The notes under the pieces: generated by a model
Told to the model about the DNA's origin: nothing
The model's database searches: none
What the model saw: the letters and a program-made list of their open reading frames with translations, nothing else
Source of the DNA: Rebecca billardiae RCC1528
Taxonomy: Eukaryota > Haptophyta
Direction of reading: 5' to 3'
Length of the DNA: 64,000 bases
Assembly: GCA_965240325.2 (NCBI GenBank)
Contig: OZ251245.1
Coordinates: 1,302,001-1,366,000 of the forward strand
Position numbers and translations under genes: made by a program
In this document: piece after piece, positions 32,067-44,798 of the stretch
Position numbering within the stretch: the stretch's first letter is position 1
How the letters are laid out: the number at the start of each line of letters is the position of its first letter

Positions 32067-33588
32067 GGCGTCACCGGCGTGCCGCTTCGCTGCTACTGCA
32101 CTGCAAATTCTGGAAACCCACGAGAACAAAGGCACGACTTCACGGGACCAGCCCGTCGCAGGCCTTTTTTTGACGCCCCGGCTGCGTCTGTTTGTCACCG
32201 GGTCACATATGCACAATTCGCGTACCCGCATAGGCGCTCGATAGGACAAAAGCCGCTCGTCGCTCGGCGCTTTGCGTACTTACATTCGCGCGAATGGCAT
32301 CGGCCCATTATTCGTCGTGTCGCGAGTTCACACTTGACATTCGAACGAACCGTTTCTTTCTCGCTAGACATTTCACGAGCGAAAGGGCGCGCTGATATTG
32401 ACACGCGGGTATCATCTTGCATTTGGACGAACGAGCGTCGGAGCAACCTCGCGCAGCAGTGCTTCCTCGACGTGCCGGGTCCGAAGGACGAGAGCCGAGA
32501 GCCCTCGAATCCAAGGGTCGCCCGCTCGTCTCGGTCGGTCCGACGAACGGCTCGCGTGCGGCGCCAGCGAGCGACGCGGGGCGCGCGGCGGGGGCACGCG
32601 CGAGGCTGCCCACCACGCGCACGCGCGCGAATCCGCCGGCTCGGGCGACACGCGCCGCCTCAGCTCGAGCACGAGCGCGAGGTGTTGCGACGGCCCGGTC
32701 GGGCGGCGAAGGGCTCGAGCTGCCGACTGCGCGCGACGAGCGGCTCGCGTGCGGTGCCAGCGGATGAAGCGGCACGCGCGGCGGGCGCATACGCGCAGGG
32801 CCGCCATCCACGCGCGAGCGCGCAACTGCGTGTTCCACGAGCTGCAGCAGGCGGCCGCGGGCTGGTCGGCGGACGGCAAGCGCTTGGGCGCCGGGCCACA
32901 CTCTCACTCACAGCGCAGGGCGTGGTGCTGCAGACGGGCCAGTCATTGCAGCGCGCACTCCGTGCCCAGACGTGCACACGCGCGCGCGTCGTCAGCCCCG
33001 CCGCTGCGCCCCTGTCGGGCGCCCATGGCAGCGTCGGAATTCCGAGCTCGGGCCACCGGCCGCGAGCTCTCCATAGTCCATCATGCGTTTCGGAAACAGG
33101 TTTCCAGCCCAAGTTGACGCGCAGCGCCAACCCATATTTCAACCGCGGACGACGCCGGTCGAGAGAGATCCCGGATTCATCCCGGAGCGCCAAGGACCGT
33201 CAGACCAAACTCAAAAGTGCCGGCGGAAAACCGGCGCAGCGAAGGCGCGAAGCACGCCGGCCCAGCGAGGCGATGGCGGCCAGTCGGCACTCGGCTCAGC
33301 CGCTGCTGCATGCAGGCGTCGCCCATCGACATCGTCACGACAATGCGCGTTGTCATCGTTCGATGATGCGCTATGGTCATGTAATGGGATCATACGAATA
33401 TATAAGCATGCTGTACACTCTCGGATTCCGACAGCAGCGCGCTGCGCAGCGCCCTTCATCGGATGCGCATGGCGCGGCATGTCAGCACCGTCGCGACCCG
33501 CGCGTGACGTGCTGCGCGGCCGCGGGCTGTGGCCGCCGTCCGGTCGGTCGATCGGCAGTCAGAGGCCGCTCCCGCTGCGGAGCACACG
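32067..33588. other. Intergenic between GGH and the giant fibrocystin-like gene
   Basis: About 1.5 kb. The GGH promoter side (32067-32440) is lower in GC. The part at 32540-32800 is GC-rich and carries an imperfect direct repeat around CGGCTCGCGTGCGG (near 32552 and 32740). The part at 33320-33430 is lower in GC again. Overlapping open frames exist on both strands, but none has a motif or starts sensibly. No gene is supported. Confidence 0.45.
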
Positions 33589-36500
33589 TCAGCCGCACAG
33601 CGCGGCCGGGCAGGGCGGGAGGCCTCCCAGCCCGCCAAAGAGAAGGTCGCGCGAGCCGCTGCGCCCGGCGGCACGCGCCAGCATGCGCTTGGCGGCGCTG
33701 ACGAGCGTGCGCGCGCGCTCCGCCTTGCGCCCCGCTTGCTCGCGCCCCTCGCGCGCCCGCGCGCCGCCGCCGCCGCCCGAGCGTCCGGCGCCCGCCCTGG
33801 AGGCGCGGCGCGACGCGCGGGTTGCAGCGGTGCGCAGCTCGTCCTCGTCCGCGGGCAGCTCGAGGCTCTGGCTGAGCGCGCGCCTGCCGCGCCGCGCCGA
33901 GTTGCCGAGCTCGGACGGCTGCGGGCAGTAGCAGTCGACGCCGAGCACGAGGGCGGGCGGCGGGCTCGGCGAGGGCGGCGCCGAGGGTGGCGCCGATGGC
34001 GGCTGCGTAGAGAAGAGCCGCGGCTCCGCGAGCACGGTGGCGTTGAGCGCGGCGGAGAGCTCGGCGGTCGACACGCCGCTCAGCTTGGCCTGCACGTCCT
34101 GGTCCGCCGCCGTCTGCAGCACCTCCACCACCACCTGCACCGAGCCCGAGGTGACCAGCACCACGCGCACGCGCGAGGCGGGCACGCCCAGCAGGGTTGC
34201 GAACGAGAGCGCCAGCGCCGCCTGCCGCTGCGGCGTGAAGTCCTCGAGTGCGCCGTCCAGCTGCACCTCGATGCGGTACAGCACGCCCGGCGGCGGCGGC
34301 GGGCTGGGCGGCGGCGGCGGGCTGGGCGGCGGCGCGGGCGGCGGCGGCGAGGGCGGCGGCGGGCTGGGCGGCGGGCTGGGCGGCGGCGAGGGCGGCGGCG
34401 GCGAGGGCGGCGGGCTCGGCGGCGGCGGGCTCGGCGGTGGGCTGGGCGGCGGGCTGGGCGGCGGGCTGGGCGGCGGGCTCGGCGGCGGCGGGCTGGGCGG
34501 CGGGCTTGGCGGCAGGCCTGGCGGCGGGCTTGGCGGCGGGCTCGGCGGCGGGCTGGGCGGCGGGCTGGGCGGCGGGCTGGGCGGCGGGCTCGGCGGCGGC
34601 GGGCTCGGCGGCGGGCTCGGCGGCGGGCTCGGCGGCGGAGACGGCGGCGGGCTCGGCGGCGGCGGAGACGGCGGCGGGCTCGGCGGTGGGGAGGGCGGCG
34701 GGCTGGGCGGCGGGCTGGGCGGCGGGCTGGGCGGCGGGCTGGGCGGCGGCGACGGTGGCGGGCTCGGCGGCGGCGGGCTCGGCGGCGGGCTCGGCGGCGG
34801 GCTCGGCGGCGGGCTCGGCGGCGGGCTCGGCGGCGGTGGGGAGGGCGGCGGAGACGGCGGCGGGCTCGGCGGCGGCGTCGGAGGAGGGCTCGGCGGCGGC
34901 GAGGGCGGCGGGCTCGGCGGCGACGAGGGCGGAGGGCTCGGTGGCGGCGAGGGCGGCGGGGTCGGCGGCGGGCTCGGCGGCGGCGATGGTGGTGGGCTCG
35001 GCGGTGGCGGGCTCGGCGGTGGCGACGGTGGTGGCGAGGGCGGCGGCGAGGGCGGCGGCGAGGGCGGCGGCGAGGGCGGCGGCGATGGCGGCGGCGATGG
35101 CGGCGGCGATGGCGGCGGCGGGCTGGGCGGCGGGCTGGGCGGCGGGCTGGGCGGGGGCGGGCTGGGCGGCGGGCTCGGCGGTGGGGACGGCGGCGGGGAT
35201 GGCGGCGGGCTCGGCGGCGGCGGGCTCGGCGGCGGGGATGGCGGCGGGGATGGCGGCGGGGATGGCGGCGGGGATGGCGGCGGCGAGGGCGGGCTGGGCG
35301 GCGGGAAGGGCAGCGTCCGCGGCGGCGGCGGGGGCAGCGGGGGCGGCGACGGCGGCGGCGATGGCGGCGGGCTCGGCGGCGGCGAGGGCGGCGGGCTCGG
35401 CGGCGGGCTCGGCGGCGGCGAGGGCGGCGGGCTTGGCGGCGGGCTCGGTGGCGGCGGGCTGGGCGGCGGCGATGGCGGCGGCGATGGCGGCGGCGATGGC
35501 GGCGGGCTTGGCGGAGGGCTGGGCGGCGGCGGGCTGGGCGGCGGCGATGGCGGCGGCGATGGCGGCGGCGATGGCGGCGGGCTGGGCGGCGGCGAGGGCG
35601 GCGGGCTCGGCGGCGGCGGCGAGGGCGGCGGCGAGGGCGGCGGTAACGGCGGCGGCGACGGCGGCGGGCTCGGCGGCGGCGGGCTCGGCGGCGGGCTGGG
35701 CGGCGGGCTGGGCGGCGGGCTGGGCGGCGCGCTCGGCGGCGGCGAGGGCGGCGGGAACGGGTTGTTCACCTCGCTCACGCTCACCTCGTCCACCGAGGCG
35801 TTCACGCCGATGGAGGCGGTGAGCGCGCCGCTCTTCGAGGCCTGCTCGATCGTGCTCGCCAGGTCGTTGATCGCCTGTATCGACGACGCGTCAAAGCCCG
35901 ACGAGTCCTCCGACGAGAGCGTGGCGTTGGTCGCGTTGGTGCCGTTGGCGCCGGTTGGCGCCAGCGTGGTCGCGTTGAAGTCGAGGCTCTCGTCAGAGGA
36001 CTCCTCCGCCACCTGCACCTCGAAGCCGGTGACGGCCGCCGAGGCGGTGGCGTTCGAGCTGTTCGTCGCGGCGGTGCCGTTGCCCTCCTCCGCGAGCGCG
36101 CGCCGCCCGTCCGCCAGCAGCCGGCGCGCCTCCGCCAGCCGGCGGCGCGTGCCCCCCAGCTGCACGCTCACAATCTTGATGCGCGACGGCTCGATCTGCA
36201 GCAGCGTCGCGAGGTTGGCGATGATCGACTCGCCGTCGAACTCGGTGACGGGCGTGGAGAGCGTGAACGAGATCTGCACGACGAGCAGCATGCGCACGAC
36301 CAGCTCGCCCGCGCCGAGCGTGCCGCGCGGCTGCCCGCGCAGCGTGAGGAAGAAGGTGCGCTCGTGCGGGTCGAAGGCGTACGTGCCGTGCGCGTCCGCG
36401 CGCGTCGGGTAGCGCGGCGCGCCCGCGCCGCCAAAGTTGTCCGCGTCCGACGCGTCGAAGGCGTCGCCGAGGCGCTCGCCGTTGCGGAAGACGTCGAGGC

Positions 36501-39500
36501 GGAAGGGCTGGCTCAGCCGCAGCGCGATGCGCATCCCGTGCGACGGCTCGTCGTCGAAGAGCACGAAGCGGTGGTGCTTGGGCGGCGAGGCAAACATGGT
36601 GAGGTTGTACAGGTCCGTCGGTGAGACCGCCCAGCCGCGCACCTGCTCGGGCGTGGACGGCAGGCACTGGCCGTCGTACGGCCCGCGCGAGGTGGTGAAG
36701 CGCACGTCGCCCGCGCGGTCGCGCAGGCACTTGAACCGGCCGAGCTGCCGCCCCGTCTGCGAGCTCGCGATCCCCACCGCCTCCCAGCGCAGGTAGCGCA
36801 GCGTGAGGCCGGGGCACTCGAAGTAGCCGCCTCTGAACGGGCAGTCGGCGCCCTCGACGCTCGGGTCGTCCTCGCCGAGGAAGGGGCTGCCCTCGGGGAC
36901 GAGCGTGGTGCCCGGCACGCCGGAGCCGGAGAGCGAGCCGTCCGCGTCGACGAGGAACATCTGCGTCACCCCGTCGCACTCGCCGCCCGGGCCGCACTGC
37001 CGCATCGAGTTGGTGGGCGCGCCGGCGTGCCGGCCGAGCGCGAGCCTCGCGCCCTGCTGCGCGCTCGGCAGCCACACGACCTCGGAGAAGCGGTTGGGGA
37101 AGTTGATGTCGGAGGAGGTGGGGTTGTACGTGAACGCGGCGGAGGGCGTGCCGCAGTCGTCCGCCGCGAAGTGGCCGAACGTCACCCGCTCCCACACCGC
37201 CTCCGAGTAGCGCGCGGCGACGGTGCCGATCCGGTGCTCCCACGGCATCACGCATTCCTTCACGGGCGTGTTGGGCGGCCGGCACAGCGCGATCTTCGGG
37301 TTGCCCTCGCACAGCTTGGCGAGCGCGTTGACCATGTGCGCGAGGACGCCGACGCGGCGGAACGTGCCCCCGATCACCGAGTTGCACGTCGCGCCGACGA
37401 TCTGCTCGTAGCTCTCGATGTCGCCGACCGCGCGGCACTCGGTCGAGGCGGCGCACGTCGACGCGGCCGTCGAGCCGAGCACCGTCAGGTTGGAGTAGTA
37501 CACGCGGTGCTTCACGTCGGTCGGGTCGGGGCGGTGGAAGTTGAGCGAGACGCCGATGTGGTTGTCCGCGACCGCGACGTCCGCGAGGCGCAGCCGCGCG
37601 TTCTGGTCCACGCTGAGCACGCCGACGTGCGCCGCCTTCCACACGACGAAGCCGCGCGCGTGCGCGCACTGCGCGCACGCGCTCGCGCGCGGGCACGCGC
37701 GCAGGATGAAGAGCCCGACGAGGGTGCCCACCGCCTCGTTCGTCTCGTCGGCGTCGAGCGGCCCGCCGTCGGGCGCGTCGCACCGCGCCGCGAGCTGCGG
37801 CCGCACCGTGAACCCGCCGTCCGTCGAGCCCGCCGCCACGTTGCCCGTGAGCTCGGCGGGGCGTCGCTCGAGCATGAAGGCGGAGAACTGACGCACCCAG
37901 TCGGACGGCTGCGACGGGTGGATGAGCGTCTGCATCGCCGCGTTGCGCCGCACGCGGACGCGGTCGTCGAGGGAGCGGCCCTGCACCCACAGCGCCGAGC
38001 GGTACGTCTCGTGGAACACGCAGTCCTCCACGAGCACGTCCGACACGCCGTCCATCCACACCGCGCCCGACTGCGCCTGCGAGACGACCACGCGGCGCAG
38101 CGCCGACTCGTGCCCGCCGCCCGCCGCGAGCCCGACCGACGCGCCGAGGTACGCGAAGCGGACGGCGGGGAGCTCGTGGTCGCGCTTGCCGAGCCGGACG
38201 AGCTCGACGTCCGAGAAGTTCGCCACGCCGGCCGACTGCCCGTCCAGCGTGCCGCCCACGTAGATGTGCCCGCCGAAGCTCGCGTCGGGCTCGAGCGTGC
38301 GCACGGCCACGTTGGACCAGCCGCCGACCAGCGCGACGGGCGCGCCGAGGTGCAGCCCGTGCGGCCAGTGCGCCGAGTCGGAGGGCGCCATCACCTGCCC
38401 GCCGAAGTGGCGGTGCGCGAGCGCCGCGTCGATCTGCACGCTCGTCGTGTCGCTCGCCGCGTCGTACTCGGGCGCCGCCACGAGCCGCACCGTCTCGGCG
38501 TCGGTGGTGGCGGGCGGCTGCGGGAACTCGGTCGCGCCGATCGCGATCAGCGCGTCCGCGCGCCACGCGCTCAGGTTGCCGCGGAGCACGAGCTGCGTGG
38601 CGCCGACGTCGGCGGTGGCGGCGAGGCGCGTCCACGGCTGCGCGTCGAGCCGCGTCCCCGCCGCGTGGAACGAGCCGAGCACGCCCACCACCTTCTTGAG
38701 CGCGTCGAAGCCGCCCTCGTGCAGGCTGACCGAAACATCGTCCGGCCCGCCCCACAGCGAGAGTGAGGCCGACGCGTTCGGCGGCATCGGCTCGAGCGGC
38801 GAGCCGAGGTGGAGCTCGCCGTAGACGAGGACGGAGCGCGCGGTGAGCGACGTGTGGTTCCCCGTGTCCGCGTGCAGCCGCGCCCCCGCGAAGATCGTCA
38901 CCCAGTTGAGCGCGGGCGTGTGCACGTCGAGCAGCACCGAGTCTGCGCCGCTCAGGTACACGTTGTCGCCCGCAGCGGGCAGCCGGCCCAGCTCCTCGTC
39001 GGAGGCCTGCAGCCGGCGCGCGAGCGTGCGCCGCGCGGCGTAGGCGAGGCGCGGGCTGCGCCCGCCCAGCGCGGCGCGCACGTTGCGCGCCGCGCGCTCC
39101 GCCGACGCCTGCGAGAGGCTGCGGCTGCGGCGGCCGCGGCGGCCGCGCCGCGCTGCGCCGCCGCCGCCGTCGCCGTCGCCGTCGTCGTCGTCGCCGCAGC
39201 CGCCGAGGTACTGGCAGTCGTCGTCGGAGAGGGGGCCGCAGTCGTAGAGCGCGGCGCCTGGGTACTGCTTGACACAGCGCCAGATCTCCGCGTCCGACCA
39301 GCGGCGGAACGGCGGCAGCGGCCCCGGCGGCGGCGGCGGCGGGATGGGGCAGCCCTCGACGGGGCAGAGGCGCGCGTGCAGCTGCGTGCTCAGCTGCGCC
39401 TCTCGCGCGCCCTTCTCCGAGACGACGGTCGTGAGGCGCCCGCCGACCTGCCCGACGTCGGGCTGCTTGGAGAACTCGTCCTGGACGTAGTAGTCGCTCA

Positions 39501-42500
39501 TGTTCATGTAGTTCCCCTCGCACGCCGCCTGCGCCGGCGCGGTGAGGTTGGTGAAGCGCGCGCACTCGTGCGCCCACAGCTTGAGCGCGTGCTGCCCAAA
39601 CCGGTCGCGGTCCTGGTCCGGCTCGCGGTCGAGCGCGGCGCCCGCGCTCGAGTCGAAGTGGTGGCGGTACTCGGAGTAGTTGAGGTGCAGCGTGGCGCGC
39701 TCGATCGTCGGCCGCGCGATCGTGCCGTTGCCCTCCGCCCAGCCGTGCGCCTCGAAGACGTACGGGCGGACCGACCAGCTGAGGCGCAGCTGCCGCCAGT
39801 CCGTCACGTCGTCCACGCGCAGGTCGTACGTGTAGTTGGCGAGGGCGGGCACGCCCCACCCGCCGAACTTGGCGATGTCGTACGGGATGGCGTCGGTGCC
39901 CGCCTCGGTCGCGACGAGCAGGTCCTCGCCGTCCAGCTGGAACGGCTCGTAGTCGTTCAGCTTGAGCAGCCGCAGCCGCACCGAGCCGTCGGCGCGGCCG
40001 CACGCGATGCCGCCCGCAAACCGCGCGTCGCCCCACGCGCACACGCCGTCCGCCCAGTGGTTGAACGCGGCGTCGAAGGTGACGAAGCCGTTGGGGTGGC
40101 CGGTGAGCGTGCCGTCGAGGTCCCAGAAGATCCCCGCCTTGCCCGCCGGCGACGTCGTGCGCACGCTCGAGTTGACCCACGCCGTGCGCTCGTAGCGCAT
40201 CGTGCACATGTTGTCGTTGCAGCCGGACAGCACGGGCGTGTCGAAGTAGTTGGAGACGTGCAGCCCCGAGACGAGCCAGTACTCGTTGTCCTTGGGCGAG
40301 TGCACGGCGAGGCCGGCGCGCGCGACGCCCTCCACCGGGTCCACGCTGCCCACGAGCACGAGGTCCGAGAAGAACGGCTCGTCGTGCAGCCCGTTCATGT
40401 AGTGGTTGAGGTGGACCGCGCGGCCGCACTCGAGGAAGCGGTGGTCCTCGTGGTTGATGTTGCCAGATGAGTAGTAAAACATGCCCACGCCGCAGCGGAA
40501 GGCGGTGAACTTGCCAAAGTCCTTGTGCACGGGCGGCTGGTGCGGCGGGAAGAGCCGCCAGCCGAAGCCGCACAGGTGCGCCGAGTTGTTGAAGAAGTCA
40601 AAGTTCCACTGCCCCTTGCCGCCGCTCTGCACGTTGAGCTTCCAGCCGCGCGCGCAGCCGACCGCGAGGTTGGACGTGTGCACGCCGGTGAAGCCGGGGA
40701 GCCAGAAGCCCGCGGGCGTGGTGTCGTCGCCGAGCAGCAGCGGGTGCGGGATCGCCGAGACCGCCAGGTTGTTCCGGATGTCCGCGAAGTCCTCGTCGCC
40801 CGCCTCCGTGAAGAAGTTGTGCCCCGAGACGCGGTACGCGACGTTGTCTCGCACCCACGCAAAGTCGGAGCCGTGCACGACCACCGCGCGCTGGAACGTG
40901 TCGTGGTACACGTTCGAGCGCAGGTAGCCCGCGCCGTCGACGACGTCGACGTTGCGCCCGGGCGAGAGGTTGTGCCAGTGGCTCGTGTACCGGCCGAAGT
41001 TCGCCGCCTGCCCCGTGCGCGTGTACTCGACGTTGGAGACGCGCATCACGCCGCCGAAGAAGGCGCCCGTGTGCGCGCCAAACCGGTACGCAGCGCCCGC
41101 GCGCACCGACGCGTCGTCGCCGCGCACGACGACGTTGCGCTCGAGCAGCGCGACGGCGGCGCGCAGGTCGGACGGCTCGGCGCCCTCGTCGTGCCAGTGC
41201 CACACGCCCAGGTGCTCGTGCCGCAGCGGCTCGTCGAGCACGAGCGTGCGGCCGCCGTCCTCGAGCGCGCGCACGGCGCGCTCCTCGACATGCCACGCCG
41301 CGTCCGAGGGCGTCACGAGCACGCGCGCGCCGAGCGGCCAGTCGACGGGCTCGGCGAGGCGGAGGCGCGCGTCGCCGGGCGCGGCGGTCTGCACGAGCCG
41401 CGTCCACGGGTGCCGCGGCGCGCCGTGCATGTCCAGGTGCCCCACCTGCCGCACGGGGCACGGGTCTGCCGCGGAGAAGCGCACCGCGCCCTCGGCCGGC
41501 TGGCCCGACGACTGGATGGTCGGCTGGTGGCACCCGCCGTGCAGCCCGCCGAGGTTGGTCACGGCGAGCATCTTGGAGCCGATGAAGGGCAGCTCGATCG
41601 TGCTCCACCGGTCGCCGTGCAGCGTGATCGTCGCGCGGTGCGTGAACGGCTCCGCCTCCGTGCCGACGCGCAGCGTGCCGCCCGCCACCCAGATGTAGGT
41701 GGCGTCCAGGCACACGTCCGCGCGCGCAAACTCGAGCAGCCCCGAGACGAGGAGGAGGAAGAGGGTGGGCGAGGGCGCGTCGAGGAGGATGGCCTGGCCG
41801 CTCGGCACGATCACCGAGTCGCCGTCCGCGGGCATCTCCGAGTCGAGCCACGAGCGCTCGTCCGACCACAGGTCGATGTACGCAAACGCGGCCGCGGTCG
41901 GGTGCGCGAGCAGAGCGCGCCCCTTGCCGCCCACCACCACCTCCACGGACGGCTCGAAGAGCTCGGACGTGCGCGCGCCGGTGAGGCACTCGAGCGCGCC
42001 GTCGGCGGCGGAGGTGACGGCGCACGGGTACCCGTTGAGCTGCACGCTCACGCCGCCCGCCGCCGCCGCGCCGCTCAGCTCCGCGCCGCCGCCGTCGACG
42101 GGCGCGAGGCCGGCGCCGCTGATCGTGACGAGCGTGCCGCCGCGCGCGGAGCCCTGCCGCGGCGAGATCGCGTGCACCGTGGGCGTGCGCGGGAGCGAGT
42201 GGGCGAGGCGCGCGCCGATCGCCGCGCCGGCGCCGAGCCCGCCCGGCGCGTCGGCGAGCGGGTGCGACACTCCGACCAGCTCGACGGCGCAGCTCTGCTC
42301 GTCGCTCGCGGACGTGAGCACGCCGTCAAAGCGGACGCCGCGGAACAGCTCGCCCGCCGAGCGGCACGCGCCGCGCGGCAGGCGCAGGCGGAAGGCCTGC
42401 GCGACGAGCGGCGGCTCGACGCCCCACACGTTCCAGCCCACCTCGATCCCCGCGCCCGTGTCCTGCGCCGTCGAGACGTCCGCCACCGCCGTCCACGCCG

Positions 42501-44405
42501 CGGGCTCGTCAAAGTCTCCGTACTCGGCGCCCGCGCCCGCGCTCACGTTGCGAACCTCCAGCACGGCGCGCAGCGCGAGCTGCCGGCGCGCGGGGTCGAC
42601 GGCGGGGAAGAACTTGGCGGCGACGACGGTGGCGGCCTGCGCGCTCGGCAGCGTCATCGCGAACCAGCACTCCTCGTTCCGGTTGCGCCACACCGGCGGC
42701 TCCTCGCTCGTGCGCAGCTGGCGCGGCCGGTCGATGGGCGCGGTGAACGCGTCGCGCGCCAGCTCCTCCTCAAACACGTCGGCCGGCCGGTTGGTGGTGA
42801 AGGCGGCGGCGTGCGGGGCGAGGTCGGCGGGGGCGAACGCGGCGGGCAGCGCGTCGAGCAGCGCGCGCGTCGTGTGCGCCGGCGTGCGGCACGCCGCGTG
42901 CGTGCCGTTCGCCCAGAGCGGCGCGCACGGCAGGCCGCACACCGTCACGGCCGGCCCGGCCGCGCCGCCGCCCGCCGCGTCGGGCTCGGGCTCGAGCGAG
43001 TCGCCCAGGCCGGCGCCGCCGAGAACGAGCTCGAGGCCGCCGCCGTGGCCGACGTCGAGCGTGGCGTTCGGGTCCGCCGCGTGCGCGCTCGCCGCGCCCA
43101 CGTGCACCACGTCCACCGACGCGTCGATCGCGAGCGGCAGCGCGTTGCTCCAGCCGTTGGCGGCCGCCGACCACACGCGCACCGACCACTCGCCAGCGGC
43201 CGTCGAGCCGGGAGGCCGCTCGCACGCGAGGTGCGTGCCGTTCCAGCCGCCGAGCAGCGCGCACGGCAGGTTGGCGTCGGGCGTGGGCGCGTTGCCCAGC
43301 GCGACCAGCCCCGCCGGCGCCTCGCCCCACCCCGCGCCCGCGAGGCCGAGGCCGAGCGGCTCGTCCGCGCTACCGCCGCCGCCGCTGAGCGTCGAGAGAG
43401 CGCGCAGCCGCGGCGAGTGCGCGGCGCTCGAGTACGCGAAGGCGGCGCGCGCGACGGCGTGCGCGCCGTTGACGGCGGCGCGCACGTCCGCGCCCGCCGT
43501 GTACCGCGCCAGCTCCAGCCGCGTGTACACCTCGTACCCCGGCTGCGCCGTGTCGAAGTGGCACGAGTCCTCGGAGCATGAGTCGAGCGCGCACCGCATC
43601 TTCTGGCACACGCGCGGGTACGCGCGGAAGTTGACGGCGGTGCAGCGCCCGTCGGCGTCGGCCTCGCACGAGGCGATGCAGGCCTCGAGCGAGGAGGCGT
43701 CGACGTTCGAGCCGTCGTCCGACTCGCAGCCCGCGCGGAAGCCGCTCGGCGCGTTGAGCAGCGACCACGCGGGCACGGCCGCCGTGTAGCACTCCACCGC
43801 CGTGTGCGAGGCGGACTCTGCCGCGACCGCGCACGGCACGCCGCCCACCGAGACGACGGTGGGCGCGGACTCGGCGGAGGGCGCGCCCTCGCCGCCGCCG
43901 AAGCCCGAGCCCGTGAGCGTGAGCCGCGTGCCGCCGTGCCACGAGCCGCCCGGCGGGCTCACGCCGTGCACCTCGAGGCGCTGCGTAAAGGTGAACGCGG
44001 ACGCGCCCTCCACCCCGTCCGCGAGCGCCGCGCCGAGCGCCCAGCCGACGCTCGGCAGGAAGACGCCGACGGGGTGGGCGCCCGCGGCGAAGGGGCAGAG
44101 CGGCACCTTGAGCACGCCGCCCGCGCCGCCGGGCAGCAGCGTCGCCTCGCCCACCGCGCAGCGCGCGCGCCCAAAGTACACCTCCGCCGCGGCGAGCGCC
44201 GAGCCGTTGGGCCCGAGCCAGCCGCCCAGCTCGATGACCACGAGCGGCGCGCTGCCGTTGGCCGGCGCGTGCGCGCCCTCGAGCGGCGAGACGGAGAGCG
44301 CGAGCGGCGTGCGCTCCTGCTCGAAGCCGAAGCGGCACGCGCGCGCCGCGTCGCACCGCGCCGCCACGTTGTTGCGCCGCAGCTCCACCGTGCCGAAGCG
44401 CGGCA

Positions 44406-44436
<31 letters not shown>

Positions 44437-44767
44437 GGGCGAGGGCGGCGGCGGGTGCGGCGGCGGCGGCGCGGGCGGCGGCGAGGGCGGCGGCGAGGGC
44501 GGCGGCGCGGGCGGCGGCGGGCTCGGCGGCGGCGCGGGCGGCGGCGTAGGCGGCGGGCTCGGCGGCGACGGCGGCGGCGACGGCGGCGGCGACGGCGGCG
44601 GGCTCGGCGGCGGGCTCGGCGGCGGCGGGCTCGGCGGCGGGCTGGGCGGCGGGCTGGGCGGCGGCGGGCTGGGCGGCGGGCGCGGCGGCAGCGGGCTCGG
44701 CGGCGGCGGGCTCGGCGGCGGCGGGCTCGGCGGCGGCGGGCTCGGCGGGCTCGGCGGCAGCGCGGGC

Positions 44768-44798
<31 letters not shown>

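Noticed and set aside
33529-35646. Plus-strand frame coding long Arg/Gly (GRRAGRR) and Gly/Leu (GGGLGGG) runs
   Set aside because: These are shadows of the (SPPP)n tract read on the other strand.
35993-40573. 1526-codon minus-strand frame offset from the giant gene
   Set aside because: Arg/His-rich shadow frame; the overlapping frame has the G8/PbH1 domains.
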